Below are positions 1-5,774 of a stretch of DNA of 11,369 nt, one piece after another. Position numbers and translations under genes: made by a program. The number at the start of each line of letters is the position of its first letter. The stretch's first letter is position 1. Source of the DNA: Bacteroidales bacterium (GTDB lineage: Bacteria > Bacteroidota > Bacteroidia > Bacteroidales > JAADGE01); the NCBI GenBank assembly GCA_029934265.1, contig JAOZMN010000065.1, positions 1 to 11,369 of the forward strand, written 5' to 3'. The notes under the pieces were generated by a model. The model had not been told where the DNA came from, did not search any database, and saw only the letters and a program-made list of their open reading frames with translations.

Positions 1-2
1 GA

Positions 3-1655
3 AAAAAAGAAAATATTGTAATGTGTGACAGTAAAGGTGTCATCAATAGTAAAAGAAAAGATATTAACATCTATAAAAAAGATTTTATAACAAAAAGAAA
101 TATCGACACACTCGAACAAGCAATGAAGGGTGCCGATTTATTTTACGGATTATCGGCAAAAGATATTGTAAGTCAAGCTATGATTAAATCCATGGCAAAA
201 AATCCTGTTGTTTTTGCAATGGCAAATCCCGACCCTGAAATTTCTTATGAAGATGCTGTTGCTTCTCGAGAAGACATAATAATGGCAACAGGACGTTCCG
301 ACAATCCTAATCAAGTGAATAATGTACTTGGTTTCCCGTTTATTTTCAGAGGTGCTTTGGACGTAAAAGCAAAAACGATTAACGATGAGATGAAACTTGC
401 AGCAGTATATGCTCTTGCCGAGCTTGCCCGAGAAGACGTTCCCGAAGAAGTAAACAATGCCTATCAGCAAAAACACTTGATGTTCGGACGTGAATATATA
501 ATTCCCAAACCATTCGACCCAAGGCTTATAACAAGAGTTTCTATGGCAGTTGCAAAAGCCGCCATAAAATCCGGCGTAGCCGAAATAACCGACATAGACT
601 GGGAAGTCTATGAAGAAAAATTATTGTCAAGAGTAGGACGAAGTAACAAATTAGTACGAAAAATACACACACAAGCCAAACAAAACAGACAAAAAGTAAT
701 ATTCGGTGATGCCGATAATTACAACGTATTACGAGCAGCTCAAATATCACAAACCAATGGTTATGCGGAGCCTATTTTACTTGGCGACAAGAACAAAATA
801 AAAGAAATAATAAAAGAATTTGAGCTTGAAGATTTGTATAATGCCGAAATTGTAGACCCACACAGTCCGGAAGAAAAATTAAGACGAAAGAGAAATGCTG
901 AATATCTTTTTGAAAAAAGAAAGAGAAAAGGATTGACGTACCAAGAGGCTTTGGACAAGATGAATGGTAAAAATTATTTCGGAGCAATGATGATAGAACA
1001 CGGTGAAGCAGATGCCTTTATTACCGGATATTCAACAAAATATTCATATGCACTTCGTCCGATAGTTGAAGTTGTAAGCTGTGCACAAAAAATTAAGCAT
1101 CTTGCAGGAATGTATATAATGATGACAAAAAAAGGACCTTTATTTTTTGCAGACACAACAGTAAACAGAATGTCCGACACCGACACATTAGTCGATACAA
1201 CTTTACTTACCGCTCAGAATATAAAAAACATGGGCTATGAGCCGAAAATAGCAATGGTTTCATTTTCTAATTTCGGAACAACAAGGTCTGGAAGTCCCGA
1301 AAGAGTACGTGCAGCAGTAGAAATACTGCATCAAAAACACCCCGACCTTATTGTTGATGGTGAAATGCAAGTTAATTTTGCATTAAATCCGACTTTAAGA
1401 AACAAAAAATTCCCATTTTCAAAACTTCAAGACAAAGATATAAATACAATTATATTTCCAAACTTGAGTTCAGGAAATATTGCATATAAAATGATGCAAA
1501 CCATTGGCGGTGCCGAAGCACTCGGACCTGTACTTATGGGCTTAAATCGACCTATTCATATTGTACAATTAGAATCATCAGTTCGGGAAATAGTAAATAT
1601 GACTGCTATTGCCGTTGTAAATGCTCAAAATCCGGGTGCAAGATATTTGATTTAA
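3..1655 (+). CDS. maeB: NADP-dependent malic enzyme, MaeB hybrid type (5'-truncated by window edge)
   Basis: Oxidative decarboxylation of malate to pyruvate with reduction of NAD(P), a cytoplasmic anaplerotic and redox reaction. The reading frame is open to the window edge: the codons before the first ATG at 21 (KKENIV, from base 3) are in frame and fit the family, so that ATG is internal. About 550 residues are visible, against roughly 755-760 in full-length MaeB, so the N-terminal malic domain (about 200 residues) is missing. Seen: the NAD-binding part with MCDSKGVI, FAMANPDPEI, MATGRSDNPNQVNNVLGFP and FRGALDV, then from about residue 225 a phosphotransacetylase-like domain (IFGDADNYNVLRAA, MSDTDTLVDTTLLTAQNI, NFALNP, FPNLSSGNIAYKM, GPVLMGLNRP). 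In this family that domain is regulatory and binds acetyl-CoA, rather than acting as an active PTA. The C-terminus is intact and is followed by a terminator. Confidence 0.96.
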   Translation, partial: KKENIVMCDSKGVINSKRKDINIYKKDFITKRNIDTLEQAMKGADLFYGLSAKDIVSQAMIKSMAKNPVVFAMANPDPEISYEDAVASREDIIMATGRSDNPNQVNNVLGFPFIFRGALDVKAKTINDEMKLAAVYALAELAREDVPEEVNNAYQQKHLMFGREYIIPKPFDPRLITRVSMAVAKAAIKSGVAEITDIDWEVYEEKLLSRVGRSNKLVRKIHTQAKQNRQKVIFGDADNYNVLRAAQISQTNGYAEPILLGDKNKIKEIIKEFELEDLYNAEIVDPHSPEEKLRRKRNAEYLFEKRKRKGLTYQEALDKMNGKNYFGAMMIEHGEADAFITGYSTKYSYALRPIVEVVSCAQKIKHLAGMYIMMTKKGPLFFADTTVNRMSDTDTLVDTTLLTAQNIKNMGYEPKIAMVSFSNFGTTRSGSPERVRAAVEILHQKHPDLIVDGEMQVNFALNPTLRNKKFPFSKLQDKDINTIIFPNLSSGNIAYKMMQTIGGAEALGPVLMGLNRPIHIVQLESSVREIVNMTAIAVVNAQNPGARYLI

Positions 1656-1661
1656 ATTTAT

Positions 1662-1695
1662 AATAGGGGCATATTCAATATGCCCCTATTTATTG
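1662..1695 (+). terminator. Rho-independent-type terminator of maeB
   Basis: A perfect 12-bp stem (1662-1673 AATAGGGGCATA with 1679-1690) and a 5-base TTCAA loop start 7 bases after the maeB stop. The descending arm runs into a short T-rich tail (TATTTATT). No other gene is nearby on this side, so it marks the end of the malic enzyme transcript. Confidence 0.85.
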
Positions 1696-1929
1696 CACAC
1701 GCCCGTTGAAATTTTGAATCCCAAGGCACATTAGAAATGTCCCAAACAGGGGTTTTATTGCCTATAACTCTTATAAATTGTAGCTTTTGGCATTTTTTGA
1801 AAAAAAAGTTTCTTTTTGCAAAATATTTATAACACACTTATAATTAAATGTATATGTATATAGCTTTCTCTAATTGTCTAATTTTTAGGACTAAAGGAAA
1901 ATAAAAATTATATTTTTTACTTTCAAAAA
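1696..1929. other. Intergenic stretch without a recognisable gene
   Basis: Between the maeB terminator and the HU promoter no frame carries a recognisable protein. There is an A-run/T-run mini-hairpin (AAAAAG, TTT loop, CTTTTT at 1803-1817) overlapping a near-consensus promoter arrangement: TTTG at 1786-1789, 21 bases, then TCTTTTTG at 1811-1818, one base off TAnnTTTG. If it is used, it would give HU a second, longer leader or start an unannotated small RNA. Nothing further can be supported. Confidence 0.4.
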
Positions 1930-1960
1930 TTTGGTAGTTACTATAAAACCTATATATTTG
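1930..1960 (+). promoter_or_regulatory. Bacteroidota sigma-A-type promoter of the HU gene
   Basis: -33 element TTTG at 1930-1933, a 19-base spacer, and -7 element TATATTTG at 1953-1960, an exact match to the Bacteroidota consensus TTTG-N19-21-TAnnTTTG. Transcription would start near 1966, leaving a leader of about 29 bases. No Shine-Dalgarno sequence is seen before the ATG at 1995, only A/T-rich sequence, as is usual in this phylum. Confidence 0.8.
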
Positions 1961-1994
1961 CGGTATATTAATAATCATTTAACATATATTTATT

Positions 1995-2267
1995 ATGAAT
2001 AAAGCACAATTAATTGACTCGATTTCAAAAAAAACAGAACTAACAAAAGCTGACGCAAAAAAAGCATTAGACGCTTTTATCGAAACAACAAACGAAACTC
2101 TTAAAAAAAGAGATAAAATTTCTCTCGTTGGTTTTGGTACGTTTTCTACTGCAGAAAGAAAAGCAAGAATAGGACGTAATCCTCAAACAGGAGCGGAAAT
2201 TAAAATTCCTAAAAAAACAGTAGTTAAATTTAAACCGGGAAGTGAATTAGCAGGTTTTGTAAACTAA
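1995..2267 (+). CDS. hup: HU/IHF-family nucleoid DNA-binding protein
   Basis: A small dimeric, histone-like protein that bends and compacts DNA. The 90-residue length is exactly that of HU. Seen: the N-terminal helical dimerisation half (MNKAQLIDSI, LTKADAKKALDAF), the turn GFGTF at 46-50, the beta-arm motif GRNPQTG at about 60-66 with the proline at 63 that intercalates into DNA, then EIKIPKKTVVKFKPG and a family-typical C-terminus. The ATG at 1995 is the only start giving the standard N-terminus and lies about 35 bases after a consensus promoter. The gene is monocistronic by layout, with its own promoter and a terminator just after the stop. A genome of this phylum usually has several HU/IHF paralogues; which one this is cannot be told from the window. 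Confidence 0.95.
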   Translation: MNKAQLIDSISKKTELTKADAKKALDAFIETTNETLKKRDKISLVGFGTFSTAERKARIGRNPQTGAEIKIPKKTVVKFKPGSELAGFVN

Positions 2268-2287
2268 TTTTTAAAAAATTGAATTAT

Positions 2288-2323
2288 AAAAAAAGGGTAC
2301 TGTTTTTGTGCTCTTTTTTTTTT
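2288..2323 (+). terminator. Terminator of the HU gene
   Basis: A 13-bp stem, arms 2288-2300 and 2308-2320, with two G-T wobbles and a 7-base loop TGTTTTT. The 3' arm runs into a long T tract (2314-2323). It begins 20 bases after the HU stop. The trmH start codon lies only about 40 bases further on, and no consensus promoter was found between them, so some read-through into trmH is likely. Confidence 0.8.
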
Positions 2324-2363
2324 GTGTAATTTTCCCGAAACTCATTTGATTAACTTTTTAAAA

Positions 2364-3035
2364 ATGAAAGAATTAATAAAATATCTTAAAGAATTTGTAA
2401 CCGAAGAAAGATATGAATTGTTTAAGAAAACTGTACAAAACAGAACCGATTACATAACAGTAGTACTTGAAAATATCTATCAACCACATAATGCCAGTGC
2501 AGTTCTCCGTTCTTGTGATTGTTTCGGAGTTCAAAATGTGCATATAATTGAAAATGAAAATAAATATCGTATAAATCCCGATGTCGCACTCGGTTCGTCC
2601 AAGTGGTTGGATTTGCACAGATATAACAAACTTGAAAATAACACTCTTGATGCAATAAAAACACTTAAAAATCAAGATTATAGAATAATTGCCACCACTC
2701 CACACGGAAAAACAGTCGATTTGCACAATTTTGATATTAAAAAAGGCAAATTTGCACTAATGTTCGGTTCCGAAATGCCGGGATTAAGTAAGATTGCACT
2801 GGAAAATGCCGATGAATTTGTGAAAATTCCAATGTACGGTTTCACCGAAAGTTTTAATATTTCGGTTTCAGCGTCCATATTTTTAAGTACTCTTTCCGAA
2901 AAAGTACGAAAATCCGGTGTTAATTTCCAACTTTCGGAAGAAGAGAAGGACCGATTAATTTTGAATTGGCTCAGAGCAACAATCAAAAAATCAGAAAAAA
3001 TAGAAAAACAATTTACAATGAACAATTTACAATGA
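2364..3035 (+). CDS. trmH: TrmH-family tRNA (guanosine-2'-O)-methyltransferase
   Basis: SPOUT-class methyltransferase expected to transfer a methyl group from S-adenosylmethionine to the 2'-O of G18 in the tRNA D-loop. The start is placed at ATG 2364 (MKELIKYLKEFV; 223 residues). The frame is open further upstream, but that part lies in the HU terminator. Motif 1 NASAVLRSCDCFG carries N43 and the presumed catalytic R49. Motif 2 is ALMFGSEMPGLS (about residues 131-142) and motif 3 is MYGFTESFNISVSASIFLS, forming the knotted SAM site. The C-terminal LNWLRATIKKSEKIEKQF resembles the extra helix of TrmH proper, rather than the N-terminally extended RlmB type. Substrate G18 is inferred from family resemblance. 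The last residues are altered by a 14-bp tandem duplication spanning the stop. Confidence 0.88.
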   Translation: MKELIKYLKEFVTEERYELFKKTVQNRTDYITVVLENIYQPHNASAVLRSCDCFGVQNVHIIENENKYRINPDVALGSSKWLDLHRYNKLENNTLDAIKTLKNQDYRIIATTPHGKTVDLHNFDIKKGKFALMFGSEMPGLSKIALENADEFVKIPMYGFTESFNISVSASIFLSTLSEKVRKSGVNFQLSEEEKDRLILNWLRATIKKSEKIEKQFTMNNLQ

Positions 3036-3036
3036 A
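3009..3036 (+). repeat. 14-bp tandem duplication over the trmH stop codon
   Basis: CAATTTACAATGAA occurs twice head to tail (3009-3022 and 3023-3036). The TGA stop of trmH lies in the second copy. Because 14 is not a multiple of three, the copies are read in different frames (QFTMN, then NLQ-stop). With a single copy the protein would end in TMNKFEKS instead. A 14-base core of the same sequence recurs on the - strand at the start codon of the OmpA-family gene (9515-9528). Confidence 0.9.
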
Positions 3037-3040
3037 CAAA

Positions 3041-3065
3041 TTTGAAAAATCATAGATTTTTCAAA
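3041..3065 (+). terminator. AT-rich hairpin between trmH and coaD
   Basis: A perfect 11-bp stem (TTTGAAAAATC at 3041-3051 with 3055-3065) and a 3-base loop ATA. It sits in the 53-base gap between trmH and coaD and lacks a T tail, so it may be a weak or processing hairpin rather than a real terminator. Confidence 0.4.
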
Positions 3066-3088
3066 ACTTCACAATTAAAAATACAGTT

Positions 3089-3562
3089 ATGTTAAAAACA
3101 GCAATTTTTCCCGGCTCTTTCGACCCTTTTACAATCGGACATGAATCCGTAGTAAGGAGAGCTTTGGATATTTTTGACAAAATAATAATTTCAATAGGTT
3201 ATAACTCTCAAAAAAAAGGTTTTTTTTCGTTGGAAAACAGAAAAAAAATGATTGGTGAGATATTTAAAGACGAACAAAAAATTTCAGTAATGTCTTATGA
3301 TATAATGACTGTTGATTTTTGCAAAGAACAAAATGCAAAATATATTTTAAGAGGACTAAGAACCGCTCAAGACTTTGAGTACGAAAGAGCTATCGCACAA
3401 ATGAATTTGTCCTTAAAAGGTATAGAAACTCTTTTTCTGCTGACATTACCCGAACATTCACCGATAAGTTCAAGTATTATTCGTGAAATTTTGAGCTACG
3501 GTGGTGATGTAAGCAAATTTATTTCCCTAAAAATAAATATAAAAAATTACATTGAAAAATAA
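3089..3562 (+). CDS. coaD: Phosphopantetheine adenylyltransferase
   Basis: Fourth step of coenzyme A synthesis: 4'-phosphopantetheine plus ATP gives dephospho-CoA and pyrophosphate, in the cytoplasm. The 157-residue length is normal for the hexameric bacterial enzyme. Seen: FPGSFDPFTIGH near the N-terminus, with the nucleotidyltransferase (H/T)xGH signature TIGH at 15-18 (His18 catalytic); FSLENRKKMI; LRGLR at 87-91 followed by DFEYE at 95-99; and the ATP-binding ISSSIIRE at 126-133. The commoner family version is PxTxGH preceded by I (PITNGH); here F14 and I16 are mild variants. The start gives the canonical N-terminal strand. It lies 53 bases after trmH and shows no promoter of its own, so co-transcription with trmH is plausible. 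The function is essential and the gene looks intact. Confidence 0.96.
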   Translation: MLKTAIFPGSFDPFTIGHESVVRRALDIFDKIIISIGYNSQKKGFFSLENRKKMIGEIFKDEQKISVMSYDIMTVDFCKEQNAKYILRGLRTAQDFEYERAIAQMNLSLKGIETLFLLTLPEHSPISSSIIREILSYGGDVSKFISLKINIKNYIEK

Positions 3563-3575
3563 GGTCTTCGACTTT
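3561..3575 (+). terminator. Short hairpin at the end of coaD
   Basis: AAGGTC, loop TTC, GACTTT: a 6-bp stem with one G-T pair starting inside the coaD stop codon. It is short and has only three T residues after the core, so it is a weak terminator candidate. Confidence 0.3.
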
Positions 3576-3638
3576 AAATCCTATCATACAACATAAAAAA
3601 ACACCGCAAAAGTCATATTTTTTATCATAAAGAAGATT

Positions 3639-3646
3639 TATTTTTG
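3639..3646 (+). promoter_or_regulatory. Possible -7 element for the TM1266-hydG unit
   Basis: TATTTTTG matches the Bacteroidota -7 consensus TAnnTTTG and is followed by C, about 100 bases before the first gene. No TTTG is found 19-21 bases upstream, so only half of the promoter is seen. A leader of about 90 bases would result, containing an imperfect dyad around 3682-3702 (TGTCGAA and TTCGATATA arms) that could be an operator. Low confidence. Confidence 0.3.
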
Positions 3647-3744
3647 CATTCAACAAATCCAAAGTCTGCGTATTGAATTATATGTCGAATTTTCGATATA
3701 AATTGAATATAAGGAACATATAACATAATCTAATCTGCCGGAAA

Positions 3745-3993
3745 ATGCCGAACGAAAGGAGACTCGGAACAATAATTATACTAATAGAAGACAAACAAAG
3801 TATTTCGAGATTAAATTCGATTATTACCAAATTTTCGCATTTAATTATCGGAAGACAGGGTATTCCTTTGCACGACCGAGAAATGAGTGTAGTCTCTCTT
3901 GTTTTGGAAGGAACAACCGATGAAATGGGTGCGTTTTCCGGACAGCTCGGTATGTTAAGAGGATTAAAAGTAAAATCAGCATTCATAAAGTAA
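3745..3993 (+). CDS. TM1266-family putative iron-only hydrogenase system regulator
   Basis: A small cytoplasmic protein of 82 residues, the usual size of the family named after Thermotoga TM1266, whose fold is ACT/ferredoxin-like and which is found next to [FeFe]-hydrogenase maturation genes. Its role is presumed regulatory; the ligand and DNA target are not established as far as I know. Seen: KRLG-like opening RRLGTIIILIEDKQSI, the conserved core LIIGRQGIPLHDREMSVVSLVLEGTTDEMGAFSGQLGMLRGLKVKSAFIK, which is highly characteristic, and no DNA-binding helix-turn-helix. ATG 3745 is the only possible start, because an in-frame TAA lies at 3721-3723. It is 29 bases upstream of hydG in the same direction, so the two are almost certainly one transcript. 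Confidence 0.88.
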   Translation: MPNERRLGTIIILIEDKQSISRLNSIITKFSHLIIGRQGIPLHDREMSVVSLVLEGTTDEMGAFSGQLGMLRGLKVKSAFIK

Positions 3994-4022
3994 CTTTTTT
4001 ATTAATATAATAATTAAAAATT

Positions 4023-5447
4023 ATGTTTTACACTCCGGAAGAATATTCGATAAAAGATGAGCAAGGTAAACCGTTTATTGATTCTCAAGAAATTATTGAA
4101 TTTCTCAATAATGCAAATCCTACAAAAGAAGAAGTAAGCGAAGTAATAGCCAAATCTCTGGGAAAGAAACGATTAAGCTTACAGGAAACTGCAATTTTGC
4201 TTAAAGCAGATTCGCCGGAACTTATTGCGGAAATTAAAAAAGCCGCTCAAACATTGAAAAATAATGTTTACGGAGACAGAATTGTACTTTTTGCACCTTT
4301 ATATATAGGAAATAAATGTACAAATAATTGTGAATATTGCGGTTTCAGAGTTACCAACAAAGACCAGCAACGCATAACTTTAAATTCGGAGCAAATCCAA
4401 AATGAAGTTAAAATGTTGCAAGACACGGGACATAAACGTTTGATACTTGTTTACGGTGAACATTCCGATTATTCGCCGGAATATATGGCTCAAAGCGTGC
4501 GAGAAGTATATAAAGTAAAAAGCGGTAACGGAGAAATAAGACGTGTAAATATTAATGCGGCTCCGCTTTCGCTCGAAGGTTTTAAAATTGTAAAAGATTC
4601 CGGTATAGGAACTTATCAGATTTTTCAAGAAACGTACCACCCAGAAACTTATGCAAAAGTTCATACGGGAGGCAAGAAAAAGAATTTTAATAATCGACTA
4701 ACTGCACTCGATACAGCCATGCAAGCCGGTATTGATGATGTAGGAATAGGAGCACTTTTCGGACTTTACGACTGGCGATACGAAGTCATGGCAATGGTTC
4801 GACACGTAAATCATTTTGAAGCAGTTTTCAATGTAGGACCGCATACGCTTTCTTTTCCGAGAATACAAAATGCCTCACAACTGAATATTGATGAAAAACA
4901 TTTTGTATCCGATGAAGATTTTGTAAAACTTGTTGCAATATTGAGGCTTGCAGTTCCATATACCGGCTTGATACTCACGGCAAGAGAGCCTGTAAATATC
5001 CGTAAAGAAGTGCTGACTTACGGAGTTTCACAAATCGACGGAGGTACAAATATACAAATGAGCGGATACAGCAAACAAAGTTCCGATAATCAAGACCTTA
5101 ACTTGGAACAATTTGAAATTTCGGACACTCGAAGTCTCGGAGAAGTTATCGAAGAACTTATTGATTCCGATTTTATGCCTTCATTTTGTACCGCTTGCTA
5201 CCGACTCAACAGAACCGGCGAGCATTTCATGGAATTTTCCGTTCCCGGATTTATAAAAAGATTTTGCGGACCGAATGCGATACTCACTATGGCAGAATAT
5301 CTTGAAGATTATGCAACTCCGGAAGTCAAAGAAAAAGGCTATGAGTCTATAGTAAGAAAAATGGCAAAAAATGATATTACCAATAAGGAAGCACTGCAAA
5401 AAAAACTCGATAAAATAAAAGCCGGCGAGCGTGATTTGTTTTTTTAG
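4023..5447 (+). CDS. hydG: [FeFe]-hydrogenase H-cluster radical SAM maturase HydG
   Basis: Cleaves tyrosine to p-cresol and dehydroglycine and converts the latter to the CO and CN ligands of the hydrogenase H-cluster, delivered as an Fe(CO)2CN synthon. The 474 residues are full length. The radical SAM cluster motif is CTNNCEYC (C99, C103, C106) after APLYIGNK. The C-terminal auxiliary-cluster motif is CX2CX22C (C389, C392, C415) in SFCTACYRLNRTGEHFMEFS. This C-terminal motif separates HydG from the related tyrosine lyase ThiH. Asn396 stands where most relatives that I recall have Gly (YRxGRTG); otherwise the site looks intact. It is paired with the TM1266-family gene 29 bases upstream. HydE, HydF and the hydrogenase must lie elsewhere if the pathway is complete. 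Confidence 0.96.
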   Translation: MFYTPEEYSIKDEQGKPFIDSQEIIEFLNNANPTKEEVSEVIAKSLGKKRLSLQETAILLKADSPELIAEIKKAAQTLKNNVYGDRIVLFAPLYIGNKCTNNCEYCGFRVTNKDQQRITLNSEQIQNEVKMLQDTGHKRLILVYGEHSDYSPEYMAQSVREVYKVKSGNGEIRRVNINAAPLSLEGFKIVKDSGIGTYQIFQETYHPETYAKVHTGGKKKNFNNRLTALDTAMQAGIDDVGIGALFGLYDWRYEVMAMVRHVNHFEAVFNVGPHTLSFPRIQNASQLNIDEKHFVSDEDFVKLVAILRLAVPYTGLILTAREPVNIRKEVLTYGVSQIDGGTNIQMSGYSKQSSDNQDLNLEQFEISDTRSLGEVIEELIDSDFMPSFCTACYRLNRTGEHFMEFSVPGFIKRFCGPNAILTMAEYLEDYATPEVKEKGYESIVRKMAKNDITNKEALQKKLDKIKAGERDLFF

Positions 5448-5451
5448 ATAA

Positions 5452-5520
5452 ATTAAAAAGTCTTCTATCTTTTTAATGTTGTTCATGCACTCGTTACAGC
5501 AATATTAAAAAGATGAAGAC
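5452..5520 (-). terminator. Alternative hairpins after hydG; terminator-like for the opposing strand
   Basis: The large hairpin pairs 5460-5481 with 5500-5520: about 21 bp with one bulged T and one G-T pair, and an 18-base loop. Read on the - strand it is followed by TTTTTAATTT, so it looks like a terminator for transcription coming from the ABC transporter gene, whose stop is 254 bases away. A competing + strand hairpin pairs ATTAAAAAG (5452-5460) with CTTTTTAAT (5469-5477). The same 9-mer recurs at 5504-5512, so the two folds exclude each other. On the + strand there is no T tail after the large stem. Confidence 0.55.
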
Positions 5521-5774
5521 ATTATTCAGTTTCAGACCTCAAAAATATGGGCTGAAAAACCGGACGTTATTTGTTTTTTGTAAGTGTTTTATTATTAGCA
5601 TTTTAGTTAATATTCGTTAAAAAACATAGTTTCTTTGCACTTGTAAATTGCTGTAAATCAAGGCTTTTTAAGTTGTGTGTGCTTGTGAAGTCCAATTATT
5701 GAAAAACCGATGCAAGTCGTTAATTGTCAGACACATAACAACTAAAAGTATTAACACAGACGGAGATCTGCAGG
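5521..5774. other. Intergenic stretch between convergent hydG and ABC transporter genes
   Basis: No coding sequence is recognised here. It probably forms the long 3' untranslated part of the ABC transporter transcript (- strand) up to the hairpin at 5460-5520. Within it TGTAAAT occurs twice with an exact 10-base period (5642-5648 and 5652-5658), directly after TTTCTTTGCAC at 5629-5639, a sequence resembling a degenerate + strand -7 element without any + gene behind it. No tRNA-like or transposase-like signal is seen. Confidence 0.4.

Noticed and set aside
2322..2363. Longer trmH reading frame starting with TTG at 2322
   Set aside because: Those 14 codons lie in the HU terminator and its T tract and encode no family-typical sequence; the ATG at 2364 gives the expected MKELIKYL start.
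4023..5447. Annotation as ThiH (thiamine tyrosine lyase)
   Set aside because: The C-terminal CX2CX22C cluster motif and the adjoining TM1266-family gene mark HydG; ThiH lacks that motif.
5590..5774. Remnant of an insertion sequence end
   Set aside because: No terminal inverted repeat pair, target duplication or transposase fragment could be found; only promoter-like and AT-rich sequence.
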